From assembly GCA_951804985.1 (NCBI GenBank), contig OX638133.1:78932367-78996366 (forward strand): a DNA stretch of 64,000 nt, in the 5' to 3' direction. Positions 34,610 to 46,739 of the stretch are shown here, in pieces. The position numbers were made by a program, and so were the translations under genes. The notes under the pieces are model-generated. The model saw nothing but the letters and a program-made list of their open reading frames with translations, was not told where the DNA came from and ran no database searches. Each line of letters opens with the position of its first letter. The first letter of the stretch is position 1. The DNA comes from Dryomyza anilis (lineage: Eukaryota > Arthropoda > Insecta > Diptera > Dryomyzidae).

Positions 34610-35560
34610 CAGAAATGGAGCAAATTCTAGAGCGGCACCTGTTGCATTTCAATAGTGACCAACTTTGTAGGCCGTGAGCTAAAATATTGACTACGAATTG
34701 TAGCAAACACTAATGATGAAAAAGATAGTAAAACCAAAAAAAACAACACTGCGCGTTATAATCACTCAAGCAGCGCGCGACAACTCATTAACGTGAATCT
34801 ATATTTTATATAGAAAATTATTATTTTTTTCTTATATATTTTTTGTTTGTTTAATATTTTAATTATTTAGTTATTCGCGTGCTTAACACACTTAATACAC
34901 TTTGCACTTGGAAATTTGTGGCACGAATTTGGTATATTTAAATAATTAATATTTTTACACAACAAATTATTTATGTTCAAAATTTTATAAATTTTAATAC
35001 ACTACGTTAGAAATTATTTTTCAGTTATATTTATTTTATATTTATTTAAACTTTTAGTTTGTTTTTAATTTTTTTTTTTATAATATTGTTTAACTCAAAA
35101 ATTTTGATTTGCTCAAATGTCAACAATGTTTTCTTTTCAATGACGTTTGACACGCGACACTTTGTAATTTTTGTTGTTTTGCATTTTATTCGCAAACCCA
35201 AGTTAAATTGTAATTTTAACACTTAATCAGCAGTTTTTCGTTTTATTTCGCATTTAATTCACATTAATTTTTTGCGCGGTTCTTTTGTTTAATTCGTTTT
35301 TTTTTTATTATTATTGTTTTTCGTTTACTAGAGTTTTTTTTTGTTCGATTTTTTATTTTATTTATATTTTCACGACACGCCGTATTTTTTCGCACACGTC
35401 CGACTCGTTGCACTTACACGTGGTGAATAAACTCAACTTCTCTCGGTTGTGCTCCATCCACTACATGCTCCATCAATACGATAGTTGTTCGACGTCAAAC
35501 ATGTTGTATTTTGTTTGTTGCGCTCTGGTTGGCAACAGGTGAGTGCAACATGTTGGTCTC
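34610..35560 (-). other. Candidate non-coding first exon (minus strand)
   Basis: On the minus strand the sequence runs from GC-richer DNA near 35560 (CAACACTGTTGCTGCTAG) through A-rich leader-like sequence and ends at CCATTTCTG|GTAAGTAAT, a near-consensus 5' splice site (exon end 34610). There are many stops in all frames, so it would be untranslated. Downstream coding exons are not identified here. The donor and the leader-like base use support it; everything else is inference. Confidence 0.3.
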
Positions 35561-35589
35561 ACTAGCAGCAACAGTGTTGCCAACACACA

Positions 35590-36115
35590 GCATAAGTCAA
35601 CATTGAATTAATTTTTAAACATTTTTTTCAAAAATAATTTAATAAATAAATATATAATTAAATAAATAAATAATTTATAATTAAATAAATAATTTATTAT
35701 CATTTATTTATAATAAATAAATAAATGATAATAAATTTTGAATTAAATTGAAAAATTGCGAATGGGAAAAAAACACATTTCAAAAAACCAAATTTGGAAT
35801 CTTTTATTTATAGTAACGGAAATCGTTTGTGAATTAAATTGAATATAACTATTTTTTACTATAAATTATGAATTTAACCCATAATTTTTTTTTTACTAAA
35901 AAATTACTATGTTAAAATATATATTAAATAAAACAAGAAACAAACCGAAACCGAAACTAATTAATTTTAAAAACTGTTACCGTAATACAAAAATCATAAC
36001 TATATCCAAAACAAATATAAAAGTACCAGTTTTTAAAAGGAATTTTCATAAAGTACGAAAATAAAGCAAAAAATAAATAAATTTTAAGCAAAGATTTTAA
36101 TTATGATTCAACTTT
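35590..36115. other. Low-complexity AT DNA
   Basis: AATAAATAAATAAATAA-type runs at 35635-35740, then AT-rich unique sequence. No gene. Confidence 0.6.
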
Positions 36116-36686
36116 CACCAGGGTATACGAATCCTGAAATAACTACAAACATTCAATCGTTGAAGAATTTCCATTCATTTGATACCCATATTTACAAATG
36201 GGTAGGTGTACCGAATTTCGATTTTTTTTTTGTGAACCACAAGTCTTTTCGCCGGAAAACATTATTATCATGTATTTGAGCATGATGTCAATATATATTT
36301 GACCAAAAAAGTTTACCTAGCACGTATACATAAAAATTGATCTTTATATGTACATTTTATATGAGGTATTTGAACATAAGTGGTCGGATCATAGGTCACA
36401 ATGGACCGATTTTCGCACATACAGCGTAGTTATATTAGTAATCTAATTTATAAGTTTCATTTATCTAGCTCTTCAATTTTAAAAGTAGTAGGGATTTCAA
36501 GACGGACAGACAGACGGACAGACAGACGGACGGACAGACGGACAGACGGACATCGCTAAATCGACTCAGGAGGTCATGCTGATCAAGAATATATACTTTT
36601 CCATACCGGAGATGCTTCCTTCTGGGTGTTACAAACGGCGTACCAAACTGAATATACCCTTTCACTCTTAGTGTAGGGTATAAAAA
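36116..36686 (+). mobile_element. Family-B element, 5' truncated
   Basis: Starts inside the family at CACCAGGGTATACGAATCC and continues to the 3' hairpin TATACCCTTTCACTC/TAGTGTAGGGTATA plus AAAA. It has an expanded GACAGACGGACAGACG microsatellite at 36498-36552. It retains the block TTTGACCAAAAAAGTTTACC that is missing from 18918-19502. Confidence 0.8.
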
Positions 36687-36689
36687 CTG

Positions 36690-37106
36690 AAAAGTTTTCC
36701 AAAGAAACTCAAATAATTTGTATTAATTATTACCTAATACTGTATTCAAATATTCTCCTAAAATTTAAATTCCCTACAAACCATTGGAAGACGATTAAAT
36801 AACGATACAATTTCTATATGAGCTCAAATTATTTTGATACAAAAACTGTTTATTTATAAAACTTAAAATTGAAAACATAAACGATACTAATATGTGTGAC
36901 AAAATCAAACTAATTACTCTATTTCTATTAATAATATGTTAAAATAACACAATAGTATATTTACAATTAGAACTTGGGGCCATGAAACAAATAATTTAAT
37001 ATGAAAATATTTACTACAAAGTCATATTTTACTGAAAACTCAAATAATTCTAAGAATTCGTATATATTTTTTGTTTTAAAAACTCTAATTACTATGAATA
37101 ACACTG
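36690..37106. other. AT-rich DNA
   Basis: Nothing recognised. Confidence 0.5.
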
Positions 37107-37303
37107 TTTTTTTTTTTTTTTTTTTTTGGAATATCTACTAAGATTCACAGCACTCAAACAGACTATATCCATTGTACTGTAAAATCTATTCCCTACAATT
37201 TTGTGGTTAATATCACCACGATCGCCCATGCCCAAGCCAGGATTCGAACTCGAGACCTTCAGAATGCAAGTCCAGCGCGCTACCTCTGGACTGCTGAGGC
37301 CGG
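37107..37303 (-). mobile_element. Second SINE type, tRNA head and poly(A) tail
   Basis: On the minus strand, GCCGGCCTCAGCAGTCCAGA leads into GGTAGCGCGCTGGACTTGCA (A-box region) and TCGAGTTCGAATCCTGG (B box). A unique body of about 110 bp follows, then an uninterrupted 21-A tail (T-run 37107-37127 on plus). About 197 bp in all. The head differs from the SINE at 41392/54230, and the tail is A rather than ATT, so it is a separate family. No clear target-site duplication seen. A long intact A tail suggests a fairly recent insertion (inference). Confidence 0.75.
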
Positions 37304-38450
37304 CTATATGTACTCATAAAACGAGCACAAAATTTGTACATGGATTCAATTCCATTAGAAGGCTGATTTTGACAACGTAGTTTTTAAAATACATTTTTAA
37401 TATAATCGCTATCGAAATGGTTGGCTCCTTTTTCAGTCAATTTTTAGAATAAAAAAAATACTGTCCCATACACAACTAGATTTCCAATAAAATGTAAACG
37501 CAATTGCACAAGAAAAACAAAAATTTCCGAGTTTAGATCCAATTATTTTAAAATCGTAAAGTTTTTTGTAAAACTATTTTTCAACTTTACCATATTTTTT
37601 TTACTCTAAGTAGTGGGTGAGAATGGCTTAAAAATACGATTGCAATTTTCTCAAAAAGTTACATAATAAGAAAAATGAAATATGCCGTAAATCAGCACCA
37701 GTGAATTATATAGAATTGATGTATATCCAAGGAGAAAAAATTTTTTGCGAAGTGTAATTAATACTTCTAAAACTTAAATTCCCTTTAATCAATTGACTGT
37801 GATTTTTGAATTCATTAAAATAATTATAAATTATATATAGAAAATAAAAACTTTTTCGATATTAACTCAAAGAAAAACAGCATTATCGGTACGAAATTTG
37901 TGTATCGTTATAATTTATGCAAAACGATATTATGGACTTAAAATCAACCATAAAAAATGATAAATTCTTAGCTGATATTTCAAATTCTCAGGTATAGTAT
38001 AAAATATTAACAAAAAAAACGTCTCTATAAAATAAAATTGTCAAACTAATAAATAAAAAATTCTTTAAACATGAAAAATGTCACCAAACAATACACAGTG
38101 GTGTGGTGAATTTGGTTCAATTGACAAATGAATCAACTACATTGGTAGGTTGTATTTGATGTTTATTTTTCGTTCGCACTCTGTTGTGTCGCTGAACTGT
38201 CCAAAAAAAAATATTATGTGCGGGTTCGACTGCTCAAGGCGTTGATTAAATGATAAGCGAAAAGTTTAAAGTTGAAGGTTGTTGCATAGTTCTCGTCGTT
38301 GTTTACTATATTCGATCTAGGCTTTTGTTGAGGTAACAGGTTGATGTGGTTGTGTAACCTTCAGTTTGCATTAAACAGTACCAAAAATTACATATAAAGT
38401 GTAAAATGCACATTTTATTTAATTTATAATAAAGTAATTTCATAGAAAAT
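37304..38450. other. AT-rich DNA
   Basis: No gene or repeat recognised. 38150-38350 is slightly GC-richer. Confidence 0.5.
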
Positions 38451-38454
38451 ACAG

Positions 38455-38965
38455 CCATTTGAAGTTAGAGATGTAACATCTTGACTTTTACTGAATCGAT
38501 CCTTATGATTTTTAAACCAAATATGATATAAAAAGTCCGAAGTTTGACCCCTCGACTAAGTCGATCCTTATGATGTTATACAAAATAATCTGATTTAAGT
38601 TTGGCCCTCTTACGACGCTCCGTTTAGATACTAATGTCATTTGAAGTTAAAAATGTGATATCTCGACTCCTACTACGACGATCCCTACGATTTTTATACC
38701 AAATAAAAAGATTTAATATGGGATACATAATGCGAAGTTTGACTCCTCTCCAACGCTCCATTTAGATTCTACAGTCATCTAAATTTACAATAAAAAATGC
38801 AGTTTAACACCGCTCTGTTTAGATTCTAAAGTCGTTTGAAGTTAAAGATGTAATACCAAATAATTTGATTTAATATTGATTAATAAGTTGCAAAATGTTT
38901 ACAGCCATTTGAAGTAAGGATAAAAAGTGGAAAGTTTTTATTCTACAGCCATTTGAATCCATTCT
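38455..38965 (+). repeat. Tandem repeat of about 182-195 bp, degenerate
   Basis: CATTTGAAGTTAGAGATGTA starts near 38456, recurs near 38638 and 38833, and in short form near 38906 and 38949. Each unit carries CGATCCxTAxGATTTTTAxACCAAAT and GTTTGACxCCTC blocks. The last units are truncated. Confidence 0.75.
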
Positions 38966-39039
38966 ACTAAATTTCCGGATTTTCCTTTAGGTTTTCTTTT
39001 TTTAGTAAAAAAAAAATGTATTCTAATTACGAAATTTTT

Positions 39040-39790
39040 TGTAGAAATATGATTACGAATTTTTAGTATATATAATAATTTTTGTAAAAATACGAATTTT
39101 TCGTAAAACTACGATTTTTTCGTAAAAATACGAATTTTTCGTAAAAATACGAATTTTTCGTAAAAATACGAAATATTGTAAAAATACCAATTTTCGTAAA
39201 TATACAAATTTTTCGTAAAAATACAAATTTTTCGTATAAATACAAATTTTTCGTAAAAATACAAATTTTTCGTAAAAATACAAATTTTTCGTAAAAATAC
39301 AAATTTTTCGTAAAAATACAAATTTTTCGTAAAAATACGAAATATTGTAAAAGTACCAATTTTCGTAAAAATACAAATTTTTCGTAAAAATACAAATTTT
39401 TCGTAAAAATACCTATTTTTCGTAAAAATACAAATTTTTCGTAAAAATACAAATTTTTCGTAAAAATACGAATTTTTCGTTAAAATACGAAATATTGTGA
39501 AAGTACCAATTTTCGTAAAAATACAAATTTTTCATAAAAATACAAATTTTTCGTAAAAATACAAATTTTTCATAAAAATACAAAATTTTCGTAAAAATAC
39601 AAATTTTTCGTAAAAATACAAATTTTTCGTAAAAATAGAAAATTTTCGTAAAAATACAAATTTTTCGTAAAAAAATACAAATTTTTCGTAAAAAAATATG
39701 ATTTTTTTGTAAAAATACGAATATTTCGTAACAGTAAAAATACGAATTTTTAGTTAAAAAAAAGAAAATGTTTATTAGTAAAAAAACGAA
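39040..39790. repeat. 19-bp minisatellite (CGTAAAAATACAAATTTTT)n
   Basis: About 38 units. A variant block (CGAAATATTGTAAAAxTACCAATTT) recurs near 39170, 39340 and 39488, showing higher-order duplication of about 160 bp. Minus-strand frames of up to 129 codons (FVFLRKICIFTKN) are artefacts of the unit. Confidence 0.95.
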
Positions 39791-39799
39791 TTTTTAGTG

Positions 39800-40980
39800 A
39801 AAATCTTTTAATTATTTTATTTTATGAGGATTGCATTTGTTTTTGTCATAATTTTTACAGTTTTTTTTTATTAAAATATATTTCATTATAGGCATTTTGA
39901 ATGGCACAAAGAATTCCTTGCTCGCAGATATGCATACCGATTGATAGATCGTGTCCCGCACTGTCTGCCAAACACTCTTCAGCGACTTCGTTGGGTGCTT
40001 TAAAAATTTAATAATAATAAGTAAAAGAAAAGTCAATGAGTCTTCAAGTCGAATTCCTCACACACAACACGCAGGCGACAAATAAATTAATAAATAAATA
40101 AAGCCTTCATCGATCGACGTTGCACGATTAGCGGTGATAAGTAGCGGATTCGGTGATGGTTGCATAGAAATGCGTAACTCTTAAGTTTATGTATGAATTT
40201 TTATCATTTTCTGTAATGTTTTTTTATTTGCTCATTCTTCATCAAACGCTTTGCCAATTCCGAGAACAGTGGCAACCATTGGCACAACGTGCACAGAATA
40301 TTCAAGGGCGTGTTCAGCCGCGTCGTGATCACTGATCAGCCAGCCACCAAGTAACTAACAAAATACTTAATAAATTTGTACAACAAAGTGACCCAACTAA
40401 AGTGATCGGAAAGAGTCCCAAGTATCGCATAACTGCCATGGCATATGTTGGCAGAACTTGTTGGCGAATCGATCACACGAATCGAGACTAAGACTCAGAC
40501 TGATTCTTTTTGGTCTACTGAAATCTAAGATCCTTGAGAAACATTTGCGCGTCTTTATTAATATTATTATATATTTTTTTTTTGTTATGGTGTAAAGTTC
40601 AAAATCTTAACACATTTCTGCTGATCGTTTATAAATCTTGTGATCGCGATCGCGTGAGAATTTTTTAATTTTAGTTAAATAAATTTACATTGATGATGAA
40701 AATGAAAGTTCGCTAAATTAAGCATTTTAATTAATTTACATATTTTGCTAAATTTGGATTTAGCTTATTTCAACATTTCACATTGATCGTCCATTTGGGT
40801 GTGATTAATAATTATGTAATACGTTTTTATTTTTATTAAATTAAATAATTTGAAACTATATATTTGTGTAAATAAAGCCCAAATTTTAATTGTGACTACA
40901 AATTTGAATTTTAAGAAATTATTTTTATAATAACTTTTTAGGAAATTTTTTATTAGTTTATTATTATTAGTTTTTGGTGT
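39800..40980. other. Unique island between 19-bp arrays
   Basis: Less AT-rich at 39890-40000 and 40240-40510. On the minus strand two open stretches follow plausible acceptors: 39999-39892 (after TTTTTAAAG; HPTKSLKSVWQTVRD) and 40348-40222 (after TTTTGTTAG; ends at a TGA with AAATAAA next to it). Overlapping frames are open on the other strand too, so these may be chance. Otherwise it resembles conserved non-coding fly DNA. Confidence 0.35.
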
Positions 40981-40989
40981 TAAATACGT

Positions 40990-41340
40990 TTCTTTTTAGT
41001 AAATACTAATTTTTAGTAGAAATACGTATTTTTGGTCTAATATACGATTTTTAGTAAATACGAATTTTTATTAAAAATATGAATTTTTAGTATAAATACG
41101 AACTTTTGGTAAAAATACGAATTTTTAGTAAAAATATAAATTTATAGTAAAAATACAAATTGTTATTAATAATACCAATTTTTAGTAAAAATTCGAATTT
41201 TTAGTAATAATAATATGAATTTTTAATAAAAATACGAATTTTTAATAAAAATACGAATTTTTAATAAAAATACGAATTTTTAGAACAAATACAAATTTTT
41301 AGTAAAAATACGAATAGGATTTTTTTGTAACAACACTTTT
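40990..41340. repeat. 19-bp minisatellite, TTTTTAGTAAAAATACGAA variant
   Basis: Same 19-bp family as 39040-39790 with AG replacing CG. It resumes for a few units after the SINE (41715-41800), so the SINE landed near the array edge. Confidence 0.85.
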
Positions 41341-41391
41341 ATATATTTTTTATTATATAAGATATTTTACTTAAATTAGTAAAAACTCCGC

Positions 41392-41703
41392 GTAGCCGCG
41401 GTAGCTCAGTGGTTAGTGCGTTGGACTGGGAGGCGAAAGGTCCCCGGTTCAAGCCTGGACTGGGGCTAACAACATCTTTTCATAGAAACATTTTTCTATA
41501 CCGCGCTACCTCTCGGCAGTAAATGGCAAACCTACGAGAGTAAAACATTGCCTATGAAAAGCTCTCACTCGCCGTTCGGATTCGGCAATAAATTGTAGGT
41601 CCCACCACTTTGAGTACAAATATAACACGCACAGCTCAAAATGGTGAGAGAGCTCGGCCGAAGTTCTATACAGGACTGTAGCGTCAAACTATTATATTAT
41701 TAT
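41392..41703 (+). mobile_element. tRNA-derived SINE, copy 2
   Basis: GTAGCCGCGGTAGCTCAGTG head, A box, B box GGTTCAAGCCT (about 41446), full body, and an AT-rich ATT-type tail. The 20-bp direct repeat TATAAGATATTTTACTTAAA (41356-41375 and 41704-41723) is the target-site duplication. A 16-nt stretch (41376-41391) sits between the left repeat and the conserved head, as sometimes seen with LINE-driven insertion (family knowledge). Confidence 0.92.
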
Positions 41704-41800
41704 TATAAGATATTTTACTTAAAATACGAATTTTAATTAAAATACAACTTTGATGTCCAAATACGAATTTTTAAGAAAATATACGAATTTACTGCAACAT

Positions 41801-44800
41801 CAAAAAATGTATTTTGAGTTAAAAAAATATTGTTTAAAGAAATACTATCCTTCGAAAAAATACAATTTTTTTTGAGTAAAAATACAAGAAAAATTCGAAT
41901 TATTATTACAAATTGTCTTTTTTTTTAAATACGAATTATTTGTACAAATGCAAATATTAAGTAATGTAAATGTTTTTATTAAAATTACAAAATTTAGTAT
42001 AAATAAAAATTAAAAATAAATATATATATTTTTTTTTAGTAATAACTAAAATTTTAAAGTTTTTGTGTGAATAAGTATCTTAAGAAAATTTGATCTCTTC
42101 ACAAAGTAATCCAAGAAAACAAAGATGTTTGCAAGAAATATCACAACTTATTCACAAATAATTTAGATCGTCTTTGTGACAAACATTTTTCAAACATTAA
42201 TACGAAAAATATTGCTGAAAAACATATTTCAAATTTAGAATTACGTATAACATACATAAATTAATATTCTAAAAAATATGAAGATAGTGGAGGAATATTT
42301 AGAAAAGATATTCCATTAGAATTCTCGAAGTAATTGTTATTGAATTAAAATAAAAGGAATCAAATAGATGTTTATTTCATCTAGATTTAAAACAGTATAC
42401 TTGTTATACATTGCCATCGTCTTTATACGACTTGAGACTTTTCCGCAGATGAATCAAGTCCGCTTGGAGAAAAATAAGAAATAATTGTCAGGTGTTGAAA
42501 ATTTAAATCCCAGGAATTGATATTTTCAGTTTTAATACTAAGGGCCGTTTACACAATGTCCAGTTAAGTGTTTCAATTCCATATATTCTATTAGTAACTC
42601 TGAGTTAAAGTGGCAGTTACTGCTTAACCGAAGATGGTGAAAACTGTTCAAAAACGTTATATTTTAGTTGAAAAAAAAAACTCGTAGTCATAGAGAAATT
42701 CTGTAATTCAGGATATTCATTGTATTTCCATGCCTACACGCTGCAAAAAAGGGCTCTCCCAAACATAATGCAGGCATTAACATGCAGGTTTGGAATTTTA
42801 TGTAAACATAACATATAATTGACTAATAAATCATTTGTAAACAGGGTTGTATTGAAACTTAAACAGTGAGCTCTGACTTACATTATAATATCCCGGAAAC
42901 ATTTTAATGTTGCCCCTTAAAATGAAGTATGTTCTAATGGAAACATAATAATTACTACATCCAAATAAAATAAATATTTTAACCGAAACATAAATATGTT
43001 CAAAATAAAACATGATTTAGAACGACCTGTTTCCGTTCAAAAAGTAGTATGTTTGCATAGAAACATATTTAAATATTTTTGGAAAGAAATCCTGAATATA
43101 AAATAAAATGTTTTTATTATTAATTTTTATTAAAAATCTTTAAACATGCACAGTGGGATCTTATAATAATTGAATTCATATACAAATTTTTAAATGCATA
43201 AATAAATAATTCGTTTAAAACTGCAAGTACAAGTGACAGCATCAATTGACAGCATCAATTGCACCAGCAGACACAAAACCAGACGATCCAGGCTCGCTTT
43301 ATATTTGGTACAGTTACATTTGGTTAGTATAGCACATAGCGTAGGTAAGGAATTCACGGAGGCATTTGTAAAAAACATGTTTGAAAATCGAAACACAGAT
43401 TTTTATTTGTGTTGTTTTCATTTTAGTTTCAGAAATTATATACTGCACTATATTATACTCTGTTACTATTTGTACTTTTTGTAACACAATTTATATATTT
43501 ATTTAATTTACAAATAACAAAATTATTACCGACGCGAACACGTTTTCTCAACGAACAACAAAAGACACGTACGCAGAAAATGCCGATCATCGAGTGTCAA
43601 TTTGGTAACCGTAGGTAGAAAATTCTGCTCAACGAGTGCCAACTTCGTATACAAGAAGATTGTTGCAAGAATACACTTATTTAAATCCAATTTCTTTTTT
43701 GTTTGTTTGTAAACATCAATATGTTCAAACGATGGCGTCGGTAGAAAATGTTGCACAACGTTGCCAACTTCGTCAGTCGATAAATTATCGAATTAAGACG
43801 AGCGTTGCAAAGATTTGATTAGCATTTTCTGTGTTTCGAAACATAGTTATAACCAAGTAAATTGCCAAGAAATAGTTTATTCAAATGCAATTAAAATTTT
43901 ATGTTGGTATTGTAACATATTTATGGTAAATTTGACAGATTCTGCTGGAAATTATAATAATGTTTACACGTGAGCAAAAATAAATTCAATTTCGATTATA
44001 ATTTAATTACACTTCATTCCTAATACATGTATGGTAATTTCGTATTACTTTTTAATTACATTCAAACATATTCAAACAAATCTTTTCTATCCGTGTATGC
44101 AAAAATATTGGTAGGAAATTTTGTATACGAAATTTCTTGGAATTTTAGCACAATAAATATAAAAATATTCTACAGAATTTAAAATTCCTATTTTATGCCA
44201 TTCACAGAAAACTACTTTTTTGAAATAAAAAAGTTACACATAAAAATAATATGTTGAGAGGCAGCATTTATTTATTATATTTTCAAAACTTTCAAATATT
44301 TAATTTTATCTAACTGTCAATTAATTTTCTAAATGCCAGCACGCGATATACAGTTAAAGGAAAAGAACATTACATTAACCTCTGTACAAATAAAATGGAC
44401 AATAGTTCGATCGATTGAATAAATAAAATGCCGAGTTGAGACGCGTGTCTTTGACAGTCAAGTGCATTTGACATTTGAACAAATAACACTTTGACAAATA
44501 TTAGAACAACAACACTAATAAGTACTTTGAAATACAAAAACAACACCGAAGTACATCAAACAAACAACAACAACAAGAAAAAAAACATCTTTCTTATAAC
44601 TGACATCTACCATCACCTGCCTGTATCAAAAACATAGTTTGCCTTATGTCAATATGACAAATGGAAGCCGAAAGATCAAAGTATTTTTCTATTTCATTTT
44701 TTTTTTTGTTTTTAAATTAATTATTAAGTAATATTTTCATTGTGGAAATTCGTACTTTAACGGTATGATATTTAAAGCCGACAATGTTTGTTCGAGAAGT

Positions 44801-45088
44801 CAAATAAAACTTTTCTATTCCATAAAATACTAAAATACAATATAGAAAGTATTGTCTCTATATAATGAGTACTAAAAATTATATATGTTAAGTGAAAATA
44901 TTTAATACTTAATTTTAATAAAATAGCTTTTAATAATAATTATCTGGTGAGATCGTGCTTTCGATCGAAATCGAATTTAAACTTTAATTCGTTCGAATTT
45001 GTTACACAATTCGAATTTTCAGTTAAACATATTTCTATTGAAATCAACCTTTAAGTTATGAATTCTATACAATTTTTTTTGCTATATA
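41801..45088. other. AT-rich DNA with small shared repeats
   Basis: 42468-42534 is identical to 49833-49898. 42780-43090 carries GAAACATA/TATGTTT words that also occur at 52555-53160 and 54955-55080. 43200-43820 is a GC-richer island with GTAGGTAGAAAATTCTGCTC (43611) echoed by GTCGGTAGAAAATGTTGCAC (43738). Frames of 60-83 codons in that island lie on opposite strands and are not convincing. 44440-44640 has CAACAACAACAAGAAAA. Confidence 0.45.
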
Positions 45089-45430
45089 CAGGGTTTTTCA
45101 ATAAGAGCGCTACAAAAGTTTTTTTTCAAGGATTTTGCAACAGGGCCGCTACAAAAGTAGAGCGACAGGGACAGCAAACGACGCCATATTTCTTATCGCT
45201 CTTTTGACATTTCTCTTCAGTAATGTTTCATTATGATTTCATGAAAGATATACGAGCCAACAACGAGTCGAAGTTATTAAAATTTACTAACGAAATTCGA
45301 ATTCGTATATCTTTCCATCATGAAATGGCAAACCTTACTGAAGATAAATGTCAAAAGAGCGGCAAGAACTACGGCGTCGTTTGCTGTCCCTGTCGCTCTA
45401 CTTTTGTAGCGTCCCTGTTGAAAAACCCTT
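45089..45430. mobile_element. Mariner-type MITE with long inverted repeats
   Basis: The two ends are near-perfect reverse complements for about 150 bp: CAGGGTTTTTCAATAAGAG... and, from the right, AAGGGTTTTTCAACAGGGAC. Both continue into GCTACAAAAGTAGAGCGACA and AGCAAACGACGCC. TA flanks both sides (45087-45088, 45431-45432). The left arm carries an extra 40-bp copy of its own terminus. The tip TTGTAGCG...TTGAAAAACCCTT also ends the transposase remnant at 56591, linking this MITE to that mariner family. Confidence 0.88.
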
Positions 45431-46735
45431 TATTTAAATTTCGATCGATATTGAAGTTCAGTAAAAATCTATTCTTATAGCTGGTATTGTTTGTTATTTT
45501 TAATTTAAGTAAATTACAATTAAAATATTATAACACGCAGATAATATTAAGAAAATTTAATCAGTATTTGGCATTTTGTGGTATTATTCATTTTATTATA
45601 GAAGAAAAAAAAATATTTACATGTTCAATATTGTGTAAACAAACTAAGAATAAACACAAATCAACTAAAAATTTGTTATATTATTTATACTTTAAAAATT
45701 TTTAATGTTAAATATATAATCTCCACGTAATATATTACTTAGTATGAATGTTAAAAAGTTGGCAACTCTACGCACATTTAAATTTAGTGCCAAAAAGTAT
45801 GCAATCATTTTAACTTTTAACAATTAGTTGTATTAATTTATAAATGGTTTTATGTTACATACATTCAATAAGTTTCAAATGTAACTTTTATAGATCTATA
45901 AGTGAAGGGTTTGGTGCAAAAAAGGGTTAAGTCCATTTTTTCACTTAGCTGGAAAATCAATAAAAACTGTTTAAAATTGGAAATTTTGCGATTTTTTGTT
46001 TTAAAAAACTCTATCGTATAAACTACGTATGTATTGTTGGGTATGCAAAGAACTTGTAACTTGGCTTAAAAAAGTAATTTAAATTGCTGGACCTGACACT
46101 TTTTTGCCCCAAAAAATTGTAACACAATTTTGTTTCATACAAAAATTGCATTTTGTTGTATTAAAATTAAATGTAGGTATATTTAAATTTGTGGTTTTAA
46201 CCTTCAGATGCTTAACCACCTGTTGATGTCATTCTCAATGATATTTGCGTGTTTTATGAAGTGATAAAATCACATATTCATCATAGGCATATATATCTTT
46301 TTGAGCAGTGACACATTTTCAACATTATTTTTATTGATTGGAAATAATAAATTTATGAAATTCAACAATGACAGTATAATTTTGTATAAGGTATATTGAT
46401 TCCATTAGTTTTTAATTTTGATATATTGCGTAATATGGATGATTTTGGTCCCAAACGACTCTAAATATAAAAAGTCATCAAAAACACCATATCTAAAAAA
46501 TGTGGAGTTGACCCTTTTTGGCACGAAACCCTTCAATTTTAAATTATTCTTCTGGTATAGTCTCATTTTATATTTTTCCGTTATAATTATGAAAAATGTC
46601 CATTCAATGATGTGTCCATTCGAGGAATACATTAAATTTCAATGTGTTAAAATGAGTTCATTTAACTTTATTTAATTTTATTACATTTCACTTTTGACAG
46701 CAAACAGCTGTTTTTGTAGTGTTTTTAGAGGATCG
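45431..46735. other. AT-rich DNA
   Basis: No domain-bearing frame. Overlapping 75- and 85-codon frames at 46405-46675 lie on opposite strands and are not convincing. Confidence 0.5.
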
Positions 46736-46739
46736 ATAT

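Noticed and set aside
39063..39452. 129-codon minus-strand frame
   Set aside because: Translation of the 19-bp array.
43233..43484. 83-codon frame in a GC-richer patch (GKEFTEAFVKNMFENRN)
   Set aside because: Plausible-looking residues but antisense frames are equally open and no family or gene structure could be recognised.
42734..44098. Large TA-flanked element bounded by TACACGCTGC and TATCCGTGTA
   Set aside because: Only four or five terminal bases agree and the interior contains unrelated unique sequence.
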